64,000 bases of DNA, taken from positions 3,134,501-3,198,500 of the forward strand of contig NZ_AP017295.1 in assembly GCF_001548375.1 (NCBI RefSeq), read 5' to 3'. A program made the translations under genes and the position numbers. The notes beneath the pieces were generated by a model. The model was not told the DNA's origin and searched no databases. It saw nothing but the letters and a program-made list of their open reading frames with translations. Origin of the DNA: Nostoc sp. NIES-3756. GTDB taxonomy: Bacteria > Cyanobacteriota > Cyanobacteriia > Cyanobacteriales > Nostocaceae. Of the stretch, positions 54,014-63,365 are shown one piece after another (position 1 is the first letter of the stretch; every line of letters begins with the position of its first letter).

Positions 54014-54039
54014 AAAGAATCACATAAATGTGATTCTTT
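54014..54039. terminator. Strong hairpin, terminator-like
   Basis: AAAGAATCACAT/ATGTGATTCTTT form a 12-bp perfect stem with a two-base loop, followed by T. It lies between the IS701 remnant and the diverged IS4-like remnant. Confidence 0.5.
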
Positions 54040-54062
54040 TCGAAATCACGAGAGTAGTTAAT

Positions 54063-54587
54063 TGTCCTGCGGATAAAAGATAATTGGAAACTAGAATTTG
54101 AAGAATCAAGCGGATTAATTAAAGTTTGTGCATCATCAGATGCCCCAGCTTATAGAGTAATTAATTTTAGCGATATAGAAACGAAAACTGAGTTTCGGTT
54201 AGTAACTAATTTACCAGCAGATGGAGAGGCTATTATTAGCGATGATGAAGTTCGGGAGATTTATTGATTAGGTTGGGGAGTTGAATTGTTATGGAAATTT
54301 TTAAAACTGTACTTAAAAATGGATAAATTAATTACCAAAACAGTCAATAGTATTACCATACAAATTTATTTGAGTTTGATAGTTTACCTAATTTTACAGA
54401 TATTATCTATCTCCGAACAATGGGGATATACACTATTAGATAAATTCTGCTATTTACAATATTGTATGTGTCAAAAAATAGTTATGTTCATTGGTTTGAA
54501 GAGATGATGTTATGTTAACTATTTTGGGCTTGTTAGAGTTAGTCTTAATAACTGTGTAAAATTTTGTATCAGCTTTCAACATTTCTG
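54063..54587 (+). pseudogene. Diverged IS4-like transposase remnant
   Basis: Related to copies 1 and 2, but without the inserted 60-bp repeat: the region reads APAYRVINFSDIETKTEFRLVTNLP. It then has an in-frame stop in YRLGWG (TGA) and continues to VELLWKFLKLYLKMDKLITK. Its right end CATTTCTGG matches the IS4-like terminus. It is an older dead copy. Confidence 0.8.
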
Positions 54588-54695
54588 GTGTCAACTCTGT
54601 TACTAAGATTTAGGATACAACTCATCTTTCAATTTGTTATTATTTTTTATATTCAAACAAAGTAAACCAATAAATACAGCCCAATAGGCAGTATC

Positions 54696-55034
54696 ATGAA
54701 AAAAATAAAACTTTTAGCAGGAACTGTTTCATTACTCACCCTTGTCAGCATTGGTTATTATGGTTCTTTAAAATCTGTAGAGAGAATGTATGGAATAAGC
54801 ATCGGTTTAATAACAGGTAGTATATTTGCTCAAAGTATCAAAAACCTTACAACTAACCAATCTTCAACCCTCACTTATCAAAGGGCAAGCAACCTAAAAC
54901 GATGTAGAAAAGTTTTAAAAACATTACGAGCAAGCGCAAACCTTTACCACCAAAGGCAAACGACTCAAAGCGAATCAGACAAAGAGCATAAACAAATTAA
55001 AGGATTACCACAGAATCATTTAAGAGGCAGGTGA
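54696..55034 (+). CDS. Small membrane protein (112 aa)
   Basis: Two hydrophobic segments (LLAGTVSLLTLVSIGYYG, about 6-23, and GISIGLITGSIFAQSI, about 33-48) and a basic C-terminal tail with one CRK segment. Layout resembles the two-TM paralogs at 53194 and 55453 but the Cys motif differs. The function is unknown. Confidence 0.5.
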   Translation: MKKIKLLAGTVSLLTLVSIGYYGSLKSVERMYGISIGLITGSIFAQSIKNLTTNQSSTLTYQRASNLKRCRKVLKTLRASANLYHQRQTTQSESDKEHKQIKGLPQNHLRGR

Positions 55035-55491
55035 AACAGCAGAGGCTGCGAGAGTAAAAAGAAAATACTACTAACTGCTAATACGGTGATACTTTTAAAC
55101 AAATTTAGCAGTTAATGAAATTTAATTTTTAATTAAATAAAATTCTATTGAATTTAGTGATTAGGATCACAACATTGGGCGTAATATATGGCTTAAAATT
55201 TTGTAATGAATTAATGAAACAAATTTAAAAGTATAAATTTTGAATGATTCAACAATAAAAATTTTAATAGGATATAAGCTAAATGTTTTTATGTGGTTAA
55301 GGTATAGTATAAATATTGATTATTATTGGCATAATTAACTACTATCTTTTAAGCTAATAAAACCATATGCACCTTTTTAGATTATATAATCAAACACATA
55401 CCATTTTTTGCGTTTTTAGCCTTACATGTGGAGCAAAAAGTTATGACAAGAGTTGGCAGATAATGTAATAACAAAGTTTTGGAAAAATAAG

Positions 55492-55941
55492 ATGAATCAA
55501 TCTAAGTTAAAAAATAAATTTGCGACTATTGTTGCAATAATTATTGCGGTAATTTTTGGCTACTTCGCATCTCAACATTTTGGAAAATATATGATGTTGG
55601 CTATGAGTACAAGTGTATTTGGGTTAGGTGTAGTAATACATCAAACTCAGAAATATTTATACCCAAAACTTTCATCAAAAACACTAGTAGTAAATCAACT
55701 TGAAGTAAAACTTACACGCTCAGACAAGAAAACAAAAAAGCGGTATAAGTATTCAAGAAATAGAAGTTATAGTAGGAACTATCTTAATTTAATTATACCA
55801 TATTCAAAATTTATTAAAAATCATGAAAATATTACTGAATCTACAAGTAAGTCTCCATCTTTTGGCTACTGCCGCAAACGCCTTGTTCTATGTCATAGGG
55901 CTAAAATGAAAAATTCGACAAAGACTATCTCAAAAAATTAG
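55492..55941 (+). CDS. Small two-TM protein with a CX6C tail, paralog 2
   Basis: About 149 residues from ATG 55492 (MNQSKLKNKF); an earlier in-frame start at 55453 is also possible. TM helices FATIVAIIIAVIFGYFASQHF and YMMLAMSTSVFGLGVVIHQ are followed by a very basic linker and FGYCRKRLVLCHRAKMKNS. It is paralogous to the gene at 53194, so the two are a small local family. The function is unknown. Confidence 0.55.
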   Translation: MNQSKLKNKFATIVAIIIAVIFGYFASQHFGKYMMLAMSTSVFGLGVVIHQTQKYLYPKLSSKTLVVNQLEVKLTRSDKKTKKRYKYSRNRSYSRNYLNLIIPYSKFIKNHENITESTSKSPSFGYCRKRLVLCHRAKMKNSTKTISKN

Positions 55942-56097
55942 AAATTTTTTTTCTTGTTAGTATTAACATTATGGCTGGAATAACTTATTTATAGAATTCC
56001 AGAAGCGTTGAATGTTAAGAAAAAGCTGATAAAAATAGCCCAAAATATGTTAGTTTTGGGCTAGGCATTAAAATATTTTGATTTCACAGTGATTATA

Positions 56098-57150
56098 AAT
56101 TTTTTCCCAAAATTGTCAAAGATATCCTGAAAGGATTGCCAAAAAACGATTATCCAGTATTGAACAGTCGTCTGTTTTTTGAGTTCTGGCTATCTGACGT
56201 CTTGGATAATAGCTTAACGAGTATATGAGGTTTATTTGCTAGGCTAAATAATACAGGATCTGAGGTAGGTATTTATACTTTTTCTTTCTAAGGCAAATTT
56301 ACATCGAAGCCAAAAACCCTTTCAAGAAAATTACCAAAAATTAAATAAATTATTCCAGAATAAAGTTCATAATAAACTACATAATAAATACGCAATCTGC
56401 CCGATTGATTCCACAATTATTACCTTGACTAGTAAGTTGTTATGGGTGCTAGTCTCTCATCAGGTAAAACTTTTTAATTCTCTATATTTAGCTACTGGAA
56501 GCCCAGAGGATAACTTGATCAACTTTGGGTATGACCATGATTATAAGTTTGGTTCAAAAATGATAGCTAATTTACCAAAAGATGCTGTTGGAGTAATGGA
56601 TAGGGGTTTTACAGGATGAAAATTTATCCAAGAATTAGTACAAGAAAACAAATATTTTGTTTTGCGGCTAAAAAACAATTGTCAACTAGAATTTGAAGAG
56701 TCAACTGGATTAATTAAAGTTGGTGCTTTTGATGATTCTCAAGCCTATAGGGTGATTAATTTTTGTGAGCCACTCCGTTGCGGGGGTTCCCCCTGTTGTA
56801 GGAAGTGGCGAACCCGTAAGGGTGATTTGGAAACGAAAATAGAGTTTCGATTAGTAACTAATTTACCAGGGTCGGGATCTGCTACCGTTAATGATGATGA
56901 CATTGGAGAGATTTATCGATTACGTTGGGGAGTTGAATTGTTATGGAAATTTTTAAAAATGCACTTGAAACTTGATAAATTAATTACCATACAAATCTAT
57001 GTGAGCTTGATAGCTTATCTAATTTTACAAATATTATCTATTCCCGAACAATGGGGACATACACTATTAGATAAATTTCGCTATTTACAATCTTGTATAT
57101 GTCAGCAAATAAGTTATGTTCATTGGTTTGAAGAGATGATGTTATGTTGA
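56098..57150 (+). pseudogene. IS4-like transposase, degenerate (copy 2)
   Basis: Same lesions as copy 1: an early in-frame TGA after NSLTSI, a frameshift before KANLHRSQKPF, a TGA after VGVMDRGFTG, and the 60-bp in-frame repeat. The piece 56662-57150 encodes the C-terminal 162 residues with the Glu box. It cannot make an active enzyme. Confidence 0.85.
56765..56824 (+). repeat. Small palindromic dispersed repeat in the IS4-like transposase
   Basis: About 60 bp starting GTGAGCCACTCCGTTGCGGG and ending GTAAGGGTG, read in frame. The diverged remnant at 54063-54587 lacks it at the matching place (VINFSDIETK), so it was inserted later. The reverse copy is at 50999-51058. Confidence 0.85.
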
Positions 57151-57220
57151 CTATTTTGGGCTTTTTAGAGTTAGTCTAACTAACTATGTAAAGTTTTGTA
57201 TCAGCTTTCAACATTTCTGG

Positions 57221-57331
57221 ATGATTGGTAATGCTGTTCCTGTCAAGTTAGCTGAATATGTAGCTCGTTGTATTCTTCAATATATACAAGATTCTTCTCA
57301 TCAAGTTTCACTTCATCCGATTTGTTTATGA
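57221..57331 (+). pseudogene. C5-cytosine DNA methyltransferase 3' remnant
   Basis: 36 codons (MIGNAVPVKLAEYVARCILQ) with the conserved motif X segment GNAVP, joined directly to the end of IS4-like copy 2. The catalytic part is absent from this window. A methyltransferase gene was probably cut by the IS or a linked rearrangement. Confidence 0.75.
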
Positions 57332-57427
57332 ACCTATGCTTTATTCATGAATGTAGAGCATTGATATATCAATCTCTACATAATTTATTTTGAGGCGCAT
57401 TAGTCATACAATGCGCCTATCTTATCC

Positions 57428-58528
57428 TTATACTGAAACTGGCACTTCAAGATTTACCGCCACCGCTTGCAATTCCTTCGCCTTCTCCTCCGGTAAAGCA
57501 TCGTTAGCAAACATCCCGGCTGCAAGTTCCGTCCCCGCCAAATACTTCAGCCTGTCGCTGGTGCGATATGGTGGATAAAACTGGGCGTGTAGATGTGCTT
57601 CTGGATGGGGTAAACCGTCTGTGGGTGCTTGGAACCAAGCCATGAGGTAAGGGAAGGGACGATTCCACAAGCCGTCATATTTGAGGGTAACAGTTTTTAA
57701 GGCTTTAGCTAGTCCGTGGCGTTGTTCGGGGGTAAGTTCGGCAAAACTACTTACTGGTTGAATAGGTGCAAGCCAAACTTCGTAAGGATATCGCGCACAG
57801 ACGGGGACGAAGGCGATCGCAACTTCATCTCGATATATAATCCGTTTGTTATCGGCTATTTCTTGTTGAATTAAATCTTGTAATAACCCACGCCGATGTG
57901 ATTGATAATACTGTTGCTGCATCTCTAACATCCGCGCAGGTACAGGCGGTACAAAGGGGTAGGCGTAAATCTGCCCGTGGGGATGGTGCAATGTTACACC
58001 GACCTCTACACCTTTATTTTCAAAGGGGAGGACGTACTGTATCTGCGGATTTGCCCCGATTTCGCGGGTGCGATCGCCCCATACTTCTATGAGCAAATCC
58101 AGGTGTGACAATTCCAAGGAACTGAGGGAAGCACGAGCATCTTGAGTAAAAACCACTACCTCACAAGCTCCATTGCCTGGCAAGGTTTCCACAATGGTAT
58201 GGGGTGGATTATTTGCCGTGGTAATCAGGGAGGGGAAGCGGTTATCAAACACCGCCACATCATACTTACCTTGGGGTAGTTCCGTGGGAAACTCAGGGTT
58301 AGTGGTAGGTGCGAGAGGATTATATTCTGGGGGCGGCATGAATGTCCGGCCTTGACGGTGGCTGGCGTAAGCTACCCATTCACCCCGCAGGGGATGCCAG
58401 CGCAAGTGAGGGTTAGCTTGCACTGGCTCGTTGCTGGGGCTGGGGGCCTGTAGCTGATCAGAGATGGGATAGCGACTATATAAAGTCAACTTGCGTCCAT
58501 CGGGCTTTAACAGCTTGTGGGAGTACAT
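57428..58528 (-). CDS. galT: Galactose-1-phosphate uridylyltransferase
   Basis: 366 residues, converting UDP-glucose plus galactose-1-phosphate to glucose-1-phosphate plus UDP-galactose (Leloir pathway). The active-site triad HPHGQ (TLHHPHGQIYAYPF) is intact, and the histidine-containing LHAQFYPP segment follows. Length is normal. Its start overlaps the glycosidase gene by 22 bp, so it is in an operon with it. Confidence 0.93.
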   Translation of the reverse strand: MYSHKLLKPDGRKLTLYSRYPISDQLQAPSPSNEPVQANPHLRWHPLRGEWVAYASHRQGRTFMPPPEYNPLAPTTNPEFPTELPQGKYDVAVFDNRFPSLITTANNPPHTIVETLPGNGACEVVVFTQDARASLSSLELSHLDLLIEVWGDRTREIGANPQIQYVLPFENKGVEVGVTLHHPHGQIYAYPFVPPVPARMLEMQQQYYQSHRRGLLQDLIQQEIADNKRIIYRDEVAIAFVPVCARYPYEVWLAPIQPVSSFAELTPEQRHGLAKALKTVTLKYDGLWNRPFPYLMAWFQAPTDGLPHPEAHLHAQFYPPYRTSDRLKYLAGTELAAGMFANDALPEEKAKELQAVAVNLEVPVSV

Positions 58529-60366
58529 AATCCTTGTCCTGAGAGGGTGGCTGCGCGGATTGCTTCTATGGGAAATTTGGGAGTGCGATCGCCGTACAAT
58601 AAACCGTTAGCTTCTTGGAAAGTATCTGTGAATTGGGTGTAACAGAATCCGCTAAACATCTCAATGTTATTCACAGTATCTAGCAGCGTAGAGTATTTGA
58701 TTTCCAACTCAGAAATATTTGAGCAGTTTTCATATCCCCAAGCCTTATCTGCACCGGGTGTATCCGATGGTACATAGGCAATACCACCAAATTCGGTCAA
58801 CATAATGGGTTGTCCTTGATGGGGGTAATTATCCAAGGTGAGGATGCGTCCCCCTGGACGGCTGCGTTCAAATAAATCCGACATCTGAATATCTGGTCTG
58901 TAGCGATGGGCTAATCGCTCAGGCTTCTTGTCATAGTCGTGGATAGCGAGGATGTCTGTATCTGTACTTTCCCAACCATCGTTACCTATAACTGGACGAG
59001 TGGGATCGAGAGTCTTAGTGAGGTGATACATCGCTAATACGTAGTTACGATGAGCTGCCGTTTCCACTAAATTTGGTACACCCCAAGATTCGTTAAACGG
59101 AACCCAAGCCACAATACAAGGATGGCTCACATCTCGCTTGATGATTTCCGTCCATTCACGGGTCATACGTTCCACAGCTTTTGGTGTAAAGCGGTAGGCA
59201 CTGGGCATCTCCTCCCATACTAACAAGCCCAACACATCTGCCCAATATAAAAAGCGGGGGTCTTCAATTTTTTGGTGTTTGCGGACTCCGTTAAAACCCA
59301 TAGCTTTGACGAGTTCTACATCACGTCGTAAGGCTTCGTCATCGGGTGCAGTCATCAATGTATCTGGCCAGTAGCCTTGGTCAAGAACTAGGCGTAGATA
59401 GTAGGGACGACCATTGAGCATGAAGCGATCGCGCTGGATTGTCACCGTCCGCAATGCGGTATAAGATTGAACTTCATCTATGAGTTGGTCTTGATACCAT
59501 AGTTGAATTTCCGCATCAATTAGCGTCGGTCTTTCGGGACTCCACAGCAAATCATTCCGACAGTCATCGATTCCTGGGTCGCCTAAAGCTATCCTACGGC
59601 TAATTTCGCCATTAAATACTTCATAACTATCGCTAGCTATCACCAGACCATCAACGCTGAGTTTGACTTTGACTTGGACACCAGAAGTAGGTACATCACC
59701 AGCCAAGCCAATATCAAAGCCAATTTCCCACCGTTCACAGTCGGGTATCCAACGCAGATGACCGAGATAAGTCTTACTCACACGTTCCAACCATACAGTC
59801 TGCCAAATCCCAGTCGTCCGAGGGTACCAAATACTATGGGGTTTCAACTGCCAATCTTGCTTCCCGCGAGGTTTGGCGAGGTCGTGGGGGTCATCATGCG
59901 CCCATACTGTTACCTTAGTTATCCCACTGTCATTTAACGCATGGGTGATATCAAAACTGAAAGAAGTGTGTCCGCCTTCATGCTCACCTATATATTGGCC
60001 GTTGACCCACACACGAGCGTGATAGTCCACTGCACCAAAATGTAGTATTAATCTACCATCCCCATCTGGGGTTACAAATTCTCGCTCATACCAGCAGTTG
60101 GGATGGAATCCTTGATCACCAATACCACTTTTGGTAGATTCGGGAACGAAGGGAACTTCTATATGATTACACCAATGGCTAAGATCGGTAGGTCTAAAAC
60201 ATTTTCCTTGGTCATCAAATGCAAACTTCCACTGTCCATCCAAACTCTGCCAGTGAGAACGTTTTAAAAGAGGTCTTGGATGTAGTGGTGTTCTCTGACT
60301 CCAAAAATTACTATCAGCCTTAGTAGGTAATTCAACTTCACGATTTTTTAAATCTAACAATCTCAT
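58507..60366 (-). CDS. Glycoside hydrolase family 2 protein
   Basis: 619 residues. The N-terminal sugar-binding domain (about 20-190), the immunoglobulin-like domain (about 200-310) and the TIM-barrel catalytic domain are in the family-2 order. The acid/base region VPFNESWG and nucleophile MLTEFGG are visible. Family 2 includes beta-galactosidases, beta-glucuronidases and mannosidases. Coupling to galT suggests a galactoside substrate, but this is inferred. No signal peptide, so cytoplasmic. Confidence 0.88.
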   Translation of the reverse strand: MRLLDLKNREVELPTKADSNFWSQRTPLHPRPLLKRSHWQSLDGQWKFAFDDQGKCFRPTDLSHWCNHIEVPFVPESTKSGIGDQGFHPNCWYEREFVTPDGDGRLILHFGAVDYHARVWVNGQYIGEHEGGHTSFSFDITHALNDSGITKVTVWAHDDPHDLAKPRGKQDWQLKPHSIWYPRTTGIWQTVWLERVSKTYLGHLRWIPDCERWEIGFDIGLAGDVPTSGVQVKVKLSVDGLVIASDSYEVFNGEISRRIALGDPGIDDCRNDLLWSPERPTLIDAEIQLWYQDQLIDEVQSYTALRTVTIQRDRFMLNGRPYYLRLVLDQGYWPDTLMTAPDDEALRRDVELVKAMGFNGVRKHQKIEDPRFLYWADVLGLLVWEEMPSAYRFTPKAVERMTREWTEIIKRDVSHPCIVAWVPFNESWGVPNLVETAAHRNYVLAMYHLTKTLDPTRPVIGNDGWESTDTDILAIHDYDKKPERLAHRYRPDIQMSDLFERSRPGGRILTLDNYPHQGQPIMLTEFGGIAYVPSDTPGADKAWGYENCSNISELEIKYSTLLDTVNNIEMFSGFCYTQFTDTFQEANGLLYGDRTPKFPIEAIRAATLSGQGLCTPTSC

Positions 60367-60836
60367 CAGATGTTCTCCTAATACTACATATAAAGCAATT
60401 AACCCTTGCTATATGTTAGAGGCTGCCCCAAATACTGGGTCGCTAGATATAGCATGAGTTTTTGTCCGATTATTATATTGAGCCGTTATAGCTAGTAGTT
60501 TGAATCTTTTCTAGAAAATACTATTACCTTCAGCACGTATGTGTTGAAGGATGAAAATAGTTTATTTACTCCTAGCTCGTGACATTATGGCACATACATC
60601 ACCAACATTTGCCAGGTAATCTCAAAAAAAAATCTCAAATTTAGATAGCTAATAAGTATCATAAACCAGCTCTGGAATAAACTAGCTACCAGACATTTTT
60701 TTATTTAAAGTAATTAATTAAATCAATTTTCTAATTTAATTAAATAATAGTAAAAATAATTCAACTTTTTTACTGAATGTAGAACGAATGATTCTCTTTG
60801 CACGTAGTCATGGTTTTGACATGTCTATTCCCAGGT
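60367..60836. other. Intergenic region upstream of the glycosidase operon
   Basis: About 470 bp, AT-rich, no credible gene. The operon promoter should be here. The MITE at 60837 follows. Confidence 0.5.
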
Positions 60837-61050
60837 AAGTAGAACGACTTGAAAAAAACAAACTATGTTAAGTAATGTCAAAAGATTAGTAGTCAGTTCG
60901 TAGTAAGGACTTTAGTCCTTTTTTGTTCTCTACGAGACGCTTACGCGAACGCGGAGCGTCTGTCTACGACATGCTATGCGTTCGCGTAGCGTCCCGTAGG
61001 GAACGCAGAGAGAACACTACGAGCCTTTAATTATTTAACCTGTTCTACTT
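60837..61050. mobile_element. MITE-like dispersed repeat, copy 2
   Basis: 214 bp with ends AAGTAGAAC and GTTCTACTT, same direction as the copy at 321-544, and rich in small palindromes. It lies between the glycosidase operon and the iron transporter. Confidence 0.75.
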
Positions 61051-61144
61051 ATAAGATATGAGATAGGAAAAACTAGGCGATCGCTATCTCACACTAATAG
61101 TTAGAAAAAACAGGTATAAACTACTAAACCAAATCTAAATTTCT

Positions 61145-62122
61145 TTATTTAGAATCAATATCAGGTGTCTTGACTAAATACTTAAATAAATCATCGATAA
61201 CTGCATTCATTGCCAAAACATCAAAAGCATACCAGTGGTCAGAATCTACCAGATAAACTCGGTTTTTTTGAACTACCTTCAGTTTTTTCCACAGAGGATT
61301 TTGTTGCAGCTTTTCTAATGTTTTCTTAGCTCCATCTCCTCTATATGAAAGGAACAAAACATCACCATCAAGCGTAGACAAATTCTCCGGAGAAATACCA
61401 TCTTTGATGAAGAAATCTCCTCTCTGTGTATCTGGACGTTGCAATCCAATATCTTTTAAAACTGCACCAGCAGGATGATTCTTCCCATATATATAGATGC
61501 CAAACATCTGATCTACAGTAGCAACTGATACCTGCATGTTTAAGCTATCTTCTAAAGCTTGCCTAATTTGTGCAATTCGTTGCCCATAATTAGTTATTAA
61601 CTGTTTGCTTTCCTGTTCTTTATTTAAGAACTTAGCAGTATCTTCTAAGTGTTGTTGCCATGAAACAGGAGGACTTGGAAGATTCATCACAACAGTAGGG
61701 GCAATTTCGGATAGTTGTTGATAAATATTTTTTGACCGAGTGTTACCTAAAATTAAATCGGGTTTTAGTAGTAGAATCTTTTCTAAGCTAGGTTCAGATA
61801 GAGTACCAACAATTTCTACATCATTCGCTTTGTTGCTCAGATAATCTGGAAAAGGTTCACCTGGATTCCATGTAGACGCAATTGGTTTAATACCCAAAGC
61901 TAAGGTACTACAAAAAGTACCCATCCACAGCGTTACTACTCGTTGAGGATGGCGAGGAATGCAAGTCTTGCCCATCGCATGTTGCACAACTTGGCACTCT
62001 TGTTGCGGTTGTTTTAGGCTGGTAACACTATAGTTAATGTTGCTGCTACAAGCCGAAGTAAGTGTAAATGTCAACACTCCCAACAATAGTAGATTGAGCA
62101 GGTGACGTAAAGAAATTTTCAT
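61145..62122 (-). CDS. Iron-siderophore ABC transporter substrate-binding lipoprotein
   Basis: 325 residues from ATG 62122; a longer frame further upstream is unlikely because it is not signal-like. A lipoprotein signal (LLNLLLLGVLTFTLTSACSS) is clear. The type III periplasmic-binding pattern follows (HPQRVVTLW, KILLLKPDLILG, QQLSEIAPTVVM, WKKLKVVQKNRVYLVD). It would capture ferric siderophore for the permease and ATPase genes next to it. A 340-bp inverted-repeat element separates it from the ATPase gene. Confidence 0.88.
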   Translation of the reverse strand: MKISLRHLLNLLLLGVLTFTLTSACSSNINYSVTSLKQPQQECQVVQHAMGKTCIPRHPQRVVTLWMGTFCSTLALGIKPIASTWNPGEPFPDYLSNKANDVEIVGTLSEPSLEKILLLKPDLILGNTRSKNIYQQLSEIAPTVVMNLPSPPVSWQQHLEDTAKFLNKEQESKQLITNYGQRIAQIRQALEDSLNMQVSVATVDQMFGIYIYGKNHPAGAVLKDIGLQRPDTQRGDFFIKDGISPENLSTLDGDVLFLSYRGDGAKKTLEKLQQNPLWKKLKVVQKNRVYLVDSDHWYAFDVLAMNAVIDDLFKYLVKTPDIDSK

Positions 62123-62151
62123 GAGCAAACGACTCTTTAACGGATACTTTC

Positions 62152-62491
62152 TTGACTTTTCACGGGATCTGAAAAACCCCTCTCCATAGCTTGCTTCCCG
62201 TATGGTACCTCTCCCCTCCCAGGAGCTACGGTGTACACACAAGTCTGATAAAGTTGCCGAAGGGCGTTTTGATCCCCCTAAATCCCCCTTAAAAAGGGGG
62301 ACTTTGATTATAATTCCCCCTTTTTTAAGGGGGGTTAGGGGGGATCAAACCATATTTTCTACCCAATGTAGAGATGTGTGTACACCGTAGCCTCCCAGGA
62401 GAGAGGCTTTAGTTTTCCCCCTTCCCTAGTAGGGAAGGGGGTTAGGGGGTTAGGTTTTGTATTAACTTTTCTACATAACGTGAAAAGTCAA
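62152..62491. repeat. Nested inverted-repeat element between transporter genes
   Basis: Outer perfect 13-bp ends TTGACTTTTCACG / CGTGAAAAGTCAA. Inside are 15-bp inverted arms CTACGGTGTACACAC / GTGTGTACACCGTAG (62226-62240 and 62376-62390), and inside those GATCCCCCTAA-type arms with GGGGG-rich palindromes. It looks like repeats inserted in repeats. No gene. Confidence 0.75.
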
Positions 62492-62513
62492 ATACTTTCA
62501 AATTCAACTAATA

Positions 62514-63320
62514 CTAATTGCGAAGCATATTTATTCTGCCTTTACGTCCTATCGGTACACACATCGGTGTTTCCACAACAGGATCGGCAACAATACGACA
62601 CTCTAAACCAAAAACTTCTTGTACCATTTCCTCAGTCATTACCTGCTGCGGTTCTCCAGCAGTGAAAATTCGACCCTGTTTTACAGCAACCAGATAATCT
62701 GCATAACGACAAGCCTGATTTAAGTCATGCAGCACCATAACAATAGTTCTGCCCTGATGCTGGTTCAAATCATATAACAAATCTAAAACTTCTATTTGAT
62801 GCGCCAAATCTAAAAAAGTGGTGGGTTCATCTAATAGTAAGATATCTGTATCTTGGGCTAGTGCCATTGCAATCCAAGCACGCTGTCTTTGTCCACCCGA
62901 TAAAGTATCTAATGCTCTATCCGCCAAAGCTATTAAATCTGTGATCTCTAGTGCTTGTTGGACAATTCTTTCATCTTTTTGTGACCACTGCTGTAACCAA
63001 TTTTGATAAGGATAACGTCCTTGTCCTACCAAATCTTTAACAGTTAAACCTTCTGGTGCAACTGGACTTTGAGGTAAAATTCCCAATTGCTGTGCTACTT
63101 CCTTAGTTGAACGATTAAAAATAGATTCTCCATCAAGATAAACTGTACCACCATAGGGTTTGAGCAACCTAGCTAAACCTCTTAATAAAGTTGATTTGCC
63201 ACAACCATTTGCACCCACTAAAGCAGTAATTTTTCCAGTGGGAATTGCCAAGTTTAGGTCACGAATAATTGGTGTGCCATCATAAGCTAAAGAAAGACCT
63301 TTAGTTGATAATCCTTTCAT
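62514..63320 (-). CDS. Iron-siderophore ABC transporter ATP-binding protein
   Basis: 268 residues, FecE/FhuC type. Walker [12 protein letters not shown], the ABC signature [10 protein letters not shown], Walker [14 protein letters not shown] and the H-loop [13 protein letters not shown] are complete. It energises ferric-siderophore import with the permease and lipoprotein next to it. Heptamer repeats (63340-63365) separate it from the permease. Confidence 0.95.
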   Translation of the reverse strand: MKGLSTKGLSLAYDGTPIIRDLNLAIPTGKITALVGANGCGKSTLLRGLARLLKPYGGTVYLDGESIFNRSTKEVAQQLGILPQSPVAPEGLTVKDLVGQGRYPYQNWLQQWSQKDERIVQQALEITDLIALADRALDTLSGGQRQRAWIAMALAQDTDILLLDEPTTFLDLAHQIEVLDLLYDLNQHQGRTIVMVLHDLNQACRYADYLVAVKQGRIFTAGEPQQVMTEEMVQEVFGLECRIVADPVVETPMCVPIGRKGRINMLRN

Positions 63321-63339
63321 ATTGGTTATTATTTTAACT

Positions 63340-63365
63340 GTTGACTGTTGACTGTTGACTATTGA
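63340..63365. repeat. Short tandem heptamer run
   Basis: TTGACTG units (three or so, then a variant) lie between the ATPase and permease genes, like those at 11934-11957. Noncoding. Confidence 0.7.

Larger units (their letters stand above)
55999..57220 (+). mobile_element. IS4-like element, copy 2
   Basis: Same 1222 bp as copy 1 in the opposite orientation, with ends CCAGAAGCG and CATTTCTGG. Its right end is directly joined to a DNA-methyltransferase remnant at 57221. The ends show no clear duplication. Confidence 0.88.
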
